Assembly (NCBI GenBank): GCA_963575745.1
Contig: CAUYUJ010009590.1
Location: 5,001-25,000, forward strand
DNA length: 20,000 nt
Reading direction: 5' to 3'
DNA from: Prorocentrum cordatum
Taxonomy: Eukaryota; Sar; Dinophyceae; Prorocentrales; Prorocentraceae
Positions 1-7,799 of this stretch are shown one piece after another. The stretch's first letter is position 1, and each line of letters starts with the position of its first letter. Made by a program: the position numbers and the translations under genes. The notes beneath the pieces were generated by a model. It was not told the DNA's origin and made no database searches. It saw only the letters and a list, made by a program, of their open reading frames with translations.

Positions 1-360
1 CTTTTCCTCGGGAGGCACGCCCGTTTCCAGGAGGTGCCTCGCGAGCTGCTGCTAGGCGAAGGGTGGACCACAGTGGCCTCCCGCGCCTTCCGTCGGCCGG
101 ACTCAATTCACAACCTGGAGGCCGCGGCCCTCACCTGGTGCGTCCGCCGCACAGTTCGATCGCTCAATCGTCATCACAGTCGTGCCCTCTACATTGGGGA
201 CAACATGTCTGTCATGTGTGCCGCTTGCAAGGGCCTTATTCTCGCTCATCACTGCCTGCAGGGGGTGGGCCGCCAATCACATTGCCGCCGGCATCCGCCC
301 CTCCTTCCGTTGGCGCCCATCGGAGCTGAACTCCCTAGCGACTCGGCTTCGAGGCGAGGG
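1..360 (+). pseudogene. RNase H domain of the DIRS-like element, frame-broken
   Basis: This is the C-terminal RNase H domain of a retroelement polyprotein, which would degrade RNA in RNA-DNA hybrids during reverse transcription. Frame 1 reads an SIHNLEAAAL strand, with a candidate catalytic Glu at 118-120, and then a RALYIGDNMSV strand with a candidate catalytic Asp at 199-201. After about 230 the match continues in frame 2 as GIRPSFRWRPSELN (about 280-325). The terminal Asp-containing motif (SDSASR) is back in frame 1 near 335-355. Two single-base shifts therefore interrupt one domain. The domain is already under way at base 1. The downstream 370-720 stretch is a GC-rich Ala/Arg/Pro linker with no recognisable motif. 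It could instead be a host RNase H-like fold, but the adjacent recombinase argues for a transposon. Confidence 0.65.
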
Positions 361-729
361 CTTCGGATGCTGGGCGCGCGGCCCGCGCCCGCGGGCGGCA
401 GTGGAGGCGCGCCGCCTCGCCTCCGCGCTGGCCGGCCGGGCCCCAGCAGAGGTCCCGCCGCGCGCGGCCCGCGGGCAGCGGAGCCGCTCGCCAGAGGCGC
501 GGCTGCCGAGGACCCTCAACTCCGAGGGAGCCGCCGGGCTGGACCGCGCCGAGGGCGCTGGGCTGGGCGCCCGCTCGCGCCCGCCGCTGCGGCCCGGCCG
601 GCCGACGCGCGGCCTTGGGGCGCTGCGCCCTCCGCGCTCGCCGCCCGCGCCCTCGCCCGGGCTCGCCGCCGAGGTGGACATCGAGCGGCCGGCGCTGCGG
701 CTGTCCAGGCCGGCGCAGAAAAGCGCGCG

Positions 730-1620
730 CGCGGCTCCCCGCGCAGGTGCAGTACACGCGGGCGCTGATGGAGCTCGCCGGCTGGCTTGCCGCCACGCCG
801 CTGCCCGAGTGGACGGCCAGCGCGTGGAACGAGCACCTGAGCGACTTCCTGTCGGTGCTCTTCGACCGCGGCGGCGGCCCCCGCGCCGGGAAGCTCATCG
901 TGTCCGCGCTGCCATGGGCTCTGCCGTCCCCCGGGCTGACTATGCGGCCCACGTTCCCGCTGACCCACCAGGCCGCCGCCGGGTGGGCCCGCTCGCGGCC
1001 GCCCCAGTCGCGACCACCGATCCCGTGGTTGGTGGCAGCAGGGATCGCCGAGTGGCTCTTCGCCTCCAGCAAGCCGCTGATGGGCCTCCTCATCGTCCTG
1101 CTGCTCGTCACCTACTGCCGGCTGGGCGAGGGGCTCGCGCTGCTCGGGAGGCAAGTCATCAGGCCGATCGCCGGGATGCCCGGCGTCCAGGGCCAGGTCG
1201 CCATCGTCCTCCACCCAGAGGACTTCGGGACGCCCTCCACGACAGGCCTGGTGGGCTCCTCCGTGGCCCTGGACCTCCCCGAGCACCAGTGGGTCGGCCA
1301 CGCTCTCCTCAAGCTGAAAGAGCGTCGAGCCCCGCTGCAGCGCTTGTTCCCGATCATACGGCGAACTCTTGGCGGAGATGAAGAGGGCCGCGGTGGCGGT
1401 GGGCTGCGAGGTGCTGCGCCCTACGCCCCATGGGCAGCGACGCGGTGGAGCCAGTCACGACAAGGCGCTCGGACTGAGGTCTCTGGGCGACATCCAGCTG
1501 CGGGGCAAGTGGGGGTCGCCCCTCAGCGTCCAGCGCTACAAGAAGCATGCCAGGATCAGCGAGCAGCTCGAGAGGCTCGACCCGCGCGTGCTGCTCGACC
1601 TCCAGTCCCGCGAGGCGCGC
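730..1620 (+). pseudogene. Tyrosine recombinase domain of the DIRS-like element
   Basis: This is a phage-integrase-type tyrosine recombinase, which would integrate a circular cDNA copy through a covalent tyrosine-DNA intermediate. From about 735 to 1350 frame 3 carries the N-terminal SAM-like helices (QYTRALMELAGWL onward) and the catalytic core start TYCRLGEGLAL, with the first Arg at 1119-1121. A frameshift near 1360 moves the rest to frame 1. There PHGQRRGGAS supplies the HxxR pair (His 1429-1431, Arg 1438-1440), RGKW supplies the His/Trp-position residue (Trp 1510-1512) and VQRYKK supplies the nucleophile Tyr (1537-1539). The beta-hairpin Lys expected before this segment is not obvious, because TPSTTGL stands where related proteins, as I recall them, have an SKTG-like sequence. 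An in-frame stop at 1657-1659 separates this domain from the next module. Confidence 0.7.
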
Positions 1621-1683
1621 TTGCCAGGCGCCTGCGGAGCGAGCTACGGGCGGCCTTGAAAGGCCCGCCGTCGAGAGGGCAAG

Positions 1684-2450
1684 GTCGTCTTGGAGGTGTT
1701 CGCCGTCGCGGGGCACCTCGGCCAGGCCCTCCGCAGGCGTGGCGCCGCTGTCATGAGCATCGATGTGCGGCATGGGCCGCGTCGCGACCTCAGGGCGCAT
1801 GAGGTTTTTAACATCATTCAGGGCTGGATTATTTTTGGCCTCGTGTTGGGGTTCTGGCTGGGGGCGCCTCGCAGCAGCTTCTCCCGCGCCAAGCGGGCGC
1901 CAGCGGGCTCGCGGATGCCGGCGGCCCTGCGGTCGCCGGAGCAGCCCCGCGGCCCAGCGGGGCTCAACAGCGCGGGACTCCGCCAAGCTCGCCGAGGGCA
2001 ACGCTTTGGCCGACCGGGCGGGGCAGTTGGCCCGCCTGCCGCTGGAGCGCAGGGCCCCTGGCGGCGAGGAGAACCCCGCTGAGTTTTTCCTATGGGCGCT
2101 GCGCTTGAGCGGGCGCTTTCTCCGCCAGCCCCACGTTTTCGATGTAGTGATCGACTACTGCGCCTTCGGTAATCACTTCCGAGCTCGCGCCCGGCGGCGA
2201 CTGTGGCACCTCCCTGCCCCTTCGCACGCTTCTCGAGGCCAAGTGCACGGGTCGTGGCACTTGTAGTTTTTCCGGCCAGCCTCACATCCAGCTCACGGGC
2301 AAGGCCCGGGGCGACCCTTCTTTCAGGACTGCTCAGAAAAATGAGTACCCTTCGCAGTTGCGTCGAATCCTGGCCGGTATGTTTTGCAACTCCCTAGGAA
2401 GAAGGATGGGCAATCAATCTTTGGTCAAGAATGCAGCGACGGCGCCATAG
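1684..2450 (+). pseudogene. Methyltransferase-like C-terminal module of the DIRS-like element
   Basis: The module resembles a SAM-dependent DNA methyltransferase fold. Frame 1 starts VVLEVFAVAGHLGQAL, a Rossmann motif-I-like strand and loop, and continues to LGAPRSSFSRAK near 1858-1893. That segment has the position and flavour of the proline-cysteine loop of C5-cytosine methyltransferases, but the Cys position reads Arg (CGC at 1870-1872). After a shift near 1960, frame 2 reads DSAKLAEGNALA, then EENPAEF with an ENP triplet at 2069-2077 and VVIDYCAFG near 2140. After a second shift near 2200, frame 3 reads CTGRGTCSFSGQPHIQLTG to a stop at 2448. DIRS elements are known to carry a methyltransferase-like domain, usually described as Dam-like. 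Whether this one is C5-like or N6-like cannot be decided by eye. Confidence 0.55.
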
Positions 2451-2509
2451 GGCGCCAGTTCAGTGCTGAATGCGGGAAGTATCGTCTTCACCTCGGTTAT
2501 TTCTTCTGC

Positions 2510-2604
2510 GTGCGGGTCGAGCTTGGTTGCGCACGCCCGTTCGGCGAGAGACGCGTCGCGTCGTGCGTCATCTTCAGCAAGGTCCAGGCGAAAAAGATTG
2601 ACGA
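2510..2604 (+). repeat. 97-bp dispersed direct repeat, copy 1
   Basis: The stretch beginning GTGCGGGTCGAGCTTGG and ending AAGATTGACGA recurs at 2712-2808 with scattered substitutions and almost no indels. Both strands are open through the repeat. Plus reads VELGCARPFGER and minus reads LAEDDARRDASLAER. On the minus strand the open frame runs on to about 2412 as a 68-codon frame bounded by stops. It lies just after the last stop of the DIRS-like element, so it may belong to that element's 3' end. Confidence 0.8.
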
Positions 2605-2711
2605 TATTTCGTTTCTCACGTTATTCGTCTCTGGCTCGCCGTGCACTTCCCATCTCTGTAGCCTTTTTTTTCTGGTCCCGCCCGCACCGCCCTACAAAGG
2701 TCTGAGGTGAA

Positions 2712-2808
2712 GTGCAGGGGTCGAGCTTGGCTGCGCACGCCTGCTCGGCGAGAGAAGTGTCGCGTCGTGCATCAGCTTCAACAAAGTCCGGGCGACAAAG
2801 ATTGACGA
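2712..2808 (+). repeat. 97-bp dispersed direct repeat, copy 2
   Basis: This is the second copy of the repeat at 2510-2604, separated from it by 107 bp of unrelated sequence that includes a T8 run. The plus reading is VELGCARLLGERSVASC and the minus reading includes VEADARRDTSLAEQ. A shorter third similarity (CAAGGTCCAGACG, near 2830-2855) resembles only the 3' part of the unit. No promoter or gene could be assigned to the surrounding 2451-2912 interval. Confidence 0.8.
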
Positions 2809-2913
2809 AAGAAGCTACTGAACGTGAGTTCAAGGTCCAGACGCAAGAAGCGACCAAAATGATATGACATGAGTTGGCTTACCACGCCTAGCTAGAACTA
2901 GCGATTTGAATGT

Positions 2914-3060
2914 GCGCGGCGCTAATGCGATAACCACACTTTGAAAACCACCCGCTCTCAATCCGTAAAGCTCTTGCAAATGTAAGAAATCGAAAGCGCG
3001 CGGCGCTAAGGCGAGAGCCACATTTTGAGGACCACCCGTCTCAATCCGTGAAACTGTTGC
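2914..3060 (+). repeat. 84-bp tandem repeat, two copies
   Basis: Copy A (2914-2977) and copy B (2998-3060) share GCGCGGCGCTAA, a central CCACA(C/T)TTTGA, ACCACCCG and CTCAATCCGT. The start-to-start distance is 84 bp, which is 28 codons. On the minus strand both copies sit in the same open frame and read GGPQNVALALAPRAF and GGFQSVVIALAPRTF. Only two copies are present and there is no recognised domain. Confidence 0.75.
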
Positions 3061-3495
3061 CTCGCGAGGAAAGCAGAGGGCGCTGAGAGCGAGGGCGAGC
3101 CAGGGGGGGGGGCACCAATCGGACGAGCGGGGGCGGGGGGGCGAGGAAGAGGGGGTGGAGGCGAATCGTGGAGTGGCAGAGGGCGAGAAGAGAGAGGGGG
3201 TCCGCAGCCTGGCCCAAGAGCCCAGGAGTTTTTCGGTGGAGGAAAAGGTGCCCGTTACCACTACGGTTCCTTCGTTTTCCTTTATTTCGGCCTCTTCGGA
3301 GGCCCTCGTCGCCACAGCTGGACTCGCCTCGGAATCCGGGTCAGAGCGCGCTCCGGGAGAGGTCCGGGTAGCAGCGGTATCGGTATTTTTGGTTTCCCCA
3401 GTTCCGACCCTCTTGCGACCCGCTACTTGTCGCGCACATCTGCTGCGCGGCGCTGCGGTGCGGTGGACCACCTGGGCTTCCGTGCGGCTTCCAAG

Positions 3496-4270
3496 ATGTC
3501 GGCGCCCGAGGGCGGCGCGCTTGCTGCGAAGTGCTTGTGCTGGAGTTGCTGCGATGGTAGCGCCGTGGGGCAGGAGGCCAGCGAGGCCGCGGGGGGGGCC
3601 GCGGCAGCCGCGCCTGCCGGAGTTGGAGGAGGTGGAAGTGACGGAGCAGGAGCAGGAGCTGTAGGAAAAGTTCGGCGGCCTTGAGCTCGACCCCGAGCTC
3701 GGCAGCGGTGCGATTGTCCTCGTGGACGCGGAGTGGGTGGTGGAGCGGGCGGGCTCCGGCGGAACCCTCGAGCCGCTGCACGCCTTGCCGCCGACTGCGT
3801 TCATGCCCCACAGCGGGGTCAAAGCTGCCACCGCTGCCACTGGCGAGGGCCAAGTGCCACTGCTGCACAAAGCTTGTGTCTCCCATTGCTGGTTGCAGGC
3901 TAATCACCCCGACCCTCACGGCCACAACCTGCGCATCCTGGGCCAGGCTTTGCAGCTGCTGTCCGCAGATCCTTTCCCTATTTTCACTGGCCGCTGGGCA
4001 GTGTTCATGGACTTCATCTGCATCCATCAGAACTGCAGGGATCACGAGGGTGCCCCTCAGCGGTACACGTATCAGCGGCTCGAAGGGTCAGAGTGCTTTG
4101 AGGCCGACGCAATCGGCCGCTTCGAGCGCGAGCGTGAGCTCTTCAAGGAGGCCCTGGACAGCCTTGGGAGTTTCTACTCCCACCCTGAGACAGTCGTATT
4201 CATGCTGACACGGTTCCCCGATGATTACGACAGTCCTGGAGTATACACCCGATCTGGCAACCTTGCGTGA
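3496..4270 (+). pseudogene. Broken gene of an unnamed protein family with an SHCWL motif
   Basis: The likely start is ATG at 3496 (MSAPEGGALAAKCLCWSCC), giving a Cys-rich N-terminus followed by Ala/Gly. The frame then changes from 1 to 2 at a run of eight G (3591-3598). Frame 2 reads LPELEEVEVTEQEQEL and meets TAG at 3662-3664, then continues as EKFGGLELDPELGSGAIVLV. The conserved-looking core follows: VSHCWL (about 3878-3895), VFMDFICIHQN (about 4002-4034), and a helix and strand with ERELFKEAL, FYSHPETVVFMLTRFP. Similar SHxW...FxDFxxxxQ proteins are, as I recall, common in dinoflagellate gene sets. I know no function. The frame ends at TGA 4268-4270, where such proteins usually continue with SGW, so the 3' end is either truncated or an intron with a GC donor begins near 4256. 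The block has no recognised partner gene. I give it moderate confidence as coding relic. Confidence 0.55.
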
Positions 4271-4379
4271 CTTGACGTAGGCAGAAGTCGTCATGGATGT
4301 GATGGGGGTGTCGACGCTGCGTATGTGGCCGATGATGTCGGATCTTGCGTCGCCCTTGCATTTCGTGTCCTTCAATAGT

Positions 4380-4720
4380 TTGGGGCCGCCGGACTACAGG
4401 TACCCACCGGACTACAGGCACCTTCCCCCGGACTACAGGTACCCCTCCCCCGGCCCCGGACTACAGGTCCCCCCGCCAGACTACAGGTCCCCCCACCCGG
4501 ACTAAGGTACCCCCCCCCGGCCTACAGGTGCCCCCTCCCCCCCCGGCGTATACATCCACGCGTGCGTGTTGACGCGTGACCGCGTGTTGCCCCCCAGACT
4601 GCGGGTATACCCCCCCTTCCCCCGGAGTTCAGGCCCCCCCTGGACTACAGGTACCCCTCCCCCCGACTACAGGCACCCTCCCCGGACTACTACACGTACC
4701 CCCAGAACTACAGAGGGGCA
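4380..4720 (+). repeat. Minisatellite of GGACTACAGGTACC-type units
   Basis: About a dozen imperfect units combine (G)GACTACAGG, often followed by TACC, with runs of four to nine C. Spacing varies from about 16 to 30 bp, and one segment near 4540-4620 lacks clear units. Each unit contains a pyrimidine run plus CTACAG|G, which is the shape of a 3' splice acceptor. The array starts about 110 bp after the end of the SHCW relic. Open frames through it only translate the repeat (PPDYRYP) and are not counted as genes. Confidence 0.85.
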
Positions 4721-5050
4721 CGGAGCATAGAACATGCTCCGGTCCAGAACACGCCCGTGACATTTGGCACGTGTTGCGGAATGCTTGTGGGGGAACTCGC
4801 AGCTCGAAGTAGCGAGGCAGAACGTAGGAGGGATGCGCGTGCGGGGCCACTGCTTGAAGGGCGCACGTATTGACAAAATGGTTTGGCATCTCGACCCCGC
4901 CCGCGCAAATCATCAGCTGTCGGGGGTGGCATCCAAGCGAACGGCCGATCTACGTAATTTCCGTTTGGGCGTGATTCTGGAAAGGTTCGCAAAGCGCGGA
5001 GGCATGAGACAATGTGTTTTGTACCATGGCGGCTTCTGCCGCAGGGGGAG
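4721..5050. other. Intergenic stretch with a small hairpin
   Basis: The sequence GGAGCAT, a 5-base loop and ATGCTCC (4722-4740) form a 7-bp perfect stem just after the minisatellite. A looser AACACG...CGTGTT pair follows within 40 bp. Otherwise I see no gene. The open frames here run into the CAT array and have no recognisable motif. Confidence 0.4.
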
Positions 5051-5144
5051 TCACCGCCATCATCGTCATCGCCATCATCATCAGCACCATCATCAGCAGC
5101 ATGCAATTCATAATAATCATGATCATCATCACCATCACCATCAC

Positions 5145-5179
<35 letters not shown>

Positions 5180-5291
5180 CCATCATCATCAGCATCAGCA
5201 TCAGCATCATCATCACCACCATCAGCATCATCATCGTCATCATCATCATCATCAGCATCATCATCATCCGTCATCGTCACCACTACCACCG

Positions 5292-5360
<69 letters not shown>

Positions 5361-5372
5361 CCACCACCAGCA
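5051..5372 (+). repeat. CAT/ATC trinucleotide microsatellite
   Basis: The tract is mainly (CAT)n with CAC, CAG and CGT interruptions, including a nearly pure run at about 5293-5360. It yields open frames of His, Ile/Ser, Asp or Met depending on strand and frame. All of these are artefacts of the repeat. Confidence 0.95.
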
Positions 5373-5389
5373 CCAGTTCGATCGCCATC

Positions 5390-6165
5390 TCCACCTCCTT
5401 TCTCCCTCTTCCAGGCCCCCCTCGCTCCCTCCAGCCTCCCCCCCTCCCTCCCCCGCCCCTCCTCCACCTCCCACCTCCGCCTCCCGCTCGCTCCTGCCCC
5501 TGGAGTGAGGAGGAGGGGGAGCGAGAGGCCGCCCGGGCCGCCCTTGGCCTCTCAGGACGACGGCGTCCTCGGGGCCGTGCTGGGGAGGCCTCGCGCGCAG
5601 GGGGGGCGGGGGGCGCGGGAGGGCAGCGGCGCCTTCCCCCCGCCGCCGTGGCGCCTCGGCCATACGCGTCGTCCTCGTCCTCGTCCTCCGCAGCGTCCTT
5701 CGCCTGCCCTTCGGCGCTCTCTCCCCCCCCCCCCCCTCGCCCCTCCTCCTCCTCCCTCCTCCTCCTCCTCCTCCTCCTCCTCCTCCTCCTCCCTCCTCCT
5801 CCTCCTCCTCCTCTCTCCCTCCCTCCTCCTCCTCCCTCCTCCTCCTCCTCCTCCTCCTCCTCGCTCTCTCCTCCTCCCCCATCCCCTCGCCTCGCCCCCT
5901 CGCCCTCGCCCCCTCGTCCTGGTCCCGCGCCTGCTCGTGCTCCTGCTGCGCCGCCCAGCGCTGCCCCCGTCTCGTGGGTTCGTCCTCTTGGTGCTGTCCC
6001 CTTCCCTCCCTCCCTGCCTCCTCCTCTTCGTCCTCCTCCTCCTCCTCCTCCTCCTCCTCCTCGTCCTCCTCCTCCTTCCCTGCCTCCTCCTCTTCGTCCT
6101 CCTCCTCCTCCTCCTCCTCCTCCTCCTCCTCGTCCTCATCACGGTTTTCCACTCCCTCCCTCTCC
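5390..6165 (+). repeat. Polypyrimidine CCT/TCC-rich tract
   Basis: A pyrimidine-rich C/T segment (5390-5500) leads through a mixed GC-rich interval into long (TCC)n tracts at about 5737-5875 and 6015-6140, with short GTC interruptions. The plus strand is pyrimidine and the minus strand purine. Poly-Ser, poly-Leu, poly-Pro, poly-Glu or poly-Arg frames across it are repeat translations. Confidence 0.92.
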
Positions 6166-6267
6166 GCCCTACACATCGATGAGGCCGCGGGGGATGCAAC
6201 CACCGAAGGGATGACACCTGCCAGTAGATCTGAAGTTGGGGACTGCGACCACCCTCGCTGTCCGTTT

Positions 6268-6630
6268 TCATGTTTTGGACACATGGCAGTAAGATGCGGA
6301 CCACCACCTAGTGGTCTTTCGGTTCGTTGGGATGGCATTGGCCCCTTGGTTTTTGATGTTTCCCTGAGTGGCTTGTGCAGGCGGCACTTCTGGAACAACT
6401 ACCTCCAGCTTGCATGCTGTATCTTGCAGTTCATCCTCTTGGTTGGTTAAATTGACTGTTGTGCCCTGTGCTGGCAAACTGGTGGATACTTGTGTGCCCT
6501 GTGCTACCACTCGGCTCAACTGGTTCAGAGCAGCCCTGATGACGCTGCCGCGGATGTATTCGCCGACCCGTACTTCCGTGTTGTTCCTCTGTGCCACTTG
6601 GAGGACCTGCCTTGGTGATTTTCGTATCAG
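6268..6630 (-). CDS. Possible minus-strand exon, unrecognised
   Basis: This interval is less GC-rich than its surroundings and is open on the minus strand for about 120 codons. The reading runs LIRKSPRQVLQVAQRNN, then EVRVGEYIRGSVIRAALNQ, then a Gln/Thr/Pro-rich tail, ending at a TAG/TGA-type stop at 6268. There is no ATG at its right end; the first start-like codon in frame is GTG at 6595-6597, so it would have to be an internal exon or a fragment. The composition is more protein-like than the plus-strand frame, which is also open. No family was recognised. The plus-strand duplication at 6591-6619 and 6904-6934 overlaps its right end, which weakens the case. Confidence 0.22.
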   Translation of the reverse strand: MIRKSPRQVLQVAQRNNTEVRVGEYIRGSVIRAALNQLSRVVAQGTQVSTSLPAQGTTVNLTNQEDELQDTACKLEVVVPEVPPAQATQGNIKNQGANAIPTNRKTTRWWSASYCHVSKT

Positions 6631-6980
6631 CCTCCCCCCTCCCTTTCCTCCTCCGCCTCCTCCTTCCCCCTTTCCCCGAGCGGCCTCTCACGCAGAATTC
6701 CGGCCACGTTCGCAGGACTCCCCTGCGTGTCCTGGGCCCGTTGCTGGTTTTTTACTCTCTGCCGGGTTCTCTGTGTGTCGTGCGCGGAGTTCCGGAAAGC
6801 CTCCTCGAGGGGCAGCGGATTCTCGAGAGGTGGATGTGTGTGTGTGTGTGCCCAGAAAAGAAAAATCAGCTCCCTTGGCTGGCTGGTGCTGCTTGCCTCG
6901 TGGGTGCCACTCTGGAGGATCCTGCCTCGGTGATGCAGCTCTCTTGGATGGCTGGCGCTGCTTGCCTCGTAGGTGCTCTG
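6591..6980 (+). repeat. 69-bp imperfect repeat units
   Basis: A unit containing CTTGG(C/A)TGGCTGG(T/C)GCTG and CTTGCCTCGT occurs at 6870-6915 and again at 6939-6980, offset by 69 bp. The linking part GTGCCACTCTGGAGGATC (6904-6934) is also present as a diverged copy at 6591-6619 with two single-base indels. In one frame the units translate to AGAACLVGA twice. A (TG)n run sits at 6833-6849. No gene was recognised. Confidence 0.6.
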
Positions 6981-7700
6981 GGGGGAAGGCCAGCCACCGG
7001 GGCCATCCCCTGTGCAGGCCCCCGGATCATCACCGTGCGGCACGCCTCTGGGCCCCCAGCTGGGGCCCCCGTCGCCTCGAGGAGGTGCGGCCTCCCTCGA
7101 CGAGCTGCTGGGTTCCCTGGCGATCCTCATCATCATCAACGGCCGCTCCAGAGACTTCCCGCGCTGGAGCTGGCTGCCCGCGCGGGGGGCGGCGGGGACG
7201 GTCAGGCCCCCCTCGAAGGTCGTGCTGCACGCGCTGGTCGCGCCGTGGCAGGAGTGCGCGGGCGGCGCCTGACGGGGCTTCTGCGCGTCGATTCGGAGGA
7301 GCGCCAGCCTCAAGGCCTCCCAGATGGGGTCCGAGCAGATGGGATCGGACAGGCCTCGGAAAAAAATAGCGAGCACTCATGCCACATTCATCTGTGAGCG
7401 CCTCCCCCTCCCCCCAACGTTCAAAGCTGGCGGTGGGTCTGACGAGTTGCACCTCGACCGCAGTCTCCCCCGCGCGTGCCAGCCTTGAGTTTGGGGGGCA
7501 GGGGGGGTGTTCACTAATTGTTTCCCTCTACCGAAGGGCGAGCAGGTGCACGGACGCTCCTCGGCGACGAGCGGGCCCAGCATGCAGGAAGACGCTCGTG
7601 ACGAGGATGCTCGGGGACCGCCAGGTCTAGGCGTGTGGCAGTCGATTAACGTAGAGGAAGCATGCTGCCAAATAATTTCCAGATGCCGAAAAATCAAAGA
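6981..7700. other. GC-rich interval without a recognisable gene
   Basis: Both strands are open for 80-250 codons because of the base composition. The best protein-like segments are AASLDELLGSLAILIIING on plus (about 7080-7140) and GLSDPICSDPIWEALRLALL on minus (about 7290-7350). They overlap on opposite strands and neither matches a family I know. I would not call either as a gene. Confidence 0.4.
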
Positions 7701-7710
7701 TGATTTTAAA

Positions 7711-7776
7711 TATGTTAAGAGCATGTTTGAAACATGTTTGGAACATGTTTTGCACATGTTAAACACAGTTTTATTT
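7711..7776 (+). repeat. AT-rich 11-bp tandem repeat (CATGTTTNNAA)
   Basis: Consecutive units start at 7711 (TATGTTAAGAG), 7722 (CATGTTTGAAA), 7733 (CATGTTTGGAA), 7744 (CATGTTTTGCA), 7755 (CATGTTAAACA) and, more diverged, 7766. Overlapping ACATGT palindromes recur every 11 bp. The block stands out as an AT-rich island of about 100 bp inside very GC-rich DNA. Confidence 0.85.
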
Positions 7777-7799
7777 CAATGATAGGATTGTTAGAGTGT

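Larger units (their letters stand above)
1..2450 (+). mobile_element. 3' part of a DIRS-like (tyrosine recombinase) retrotransposon, degenerate
   Basis: Three consecutive modules are read on the plus strand: RNase H (1-360), a tyrosine recombinase (about 730-1620) and a methyltransferase-like domain (1684-2450). RNase H followed by a tyrosine recombinase instead of a DDE integrase is the signature of DIRS-type retroelements. The reverse transcriptase would lie left of the window. The best-fitting frame moves 1, 2, 1, then 3 (from about 730), 1 (about 1360), 2 (about 1960) and 3 (about 2200), with an in-frame TAG at 1657. The final frame stops at 2448-2450. I see no clear terminal repeat, although direct repeats begin about 60 bp after the last stop. 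The element is a relic, or the assembly carries indels here. The DIRS-like assignment rests on motif reading only. Confidence 0.72.

Noticed and set aside
2830-3870. 346-codon minus frame opposite the SHCW relic
   Set aside because: Only the part over the 84-bp repeat looks protein-like. The rest mirrors the better-supported plus-strand gene.
4380-4720. CRISPR-like array
   Set aside because: Unit spacing is irregular and the spacers are C-runs, so this is a minisatellite.
4708-5394. Minus frame with poly-Met and poly-Asp
   Set aside because: Complement of the CAT repeat; no gene-like sequence outside it.
4764-6182. 472-codon plus frame rich in His, Ser, Pro and Leu
   Set aside because: It is a translation of the CAT and CCT microsatellites. 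The non-repeat 95 codons at its start have no recognisable motif.
5358-6398. 346-codon minus frame rich in Glu and Arg
   Set aside because: Complement of the CCT tract.
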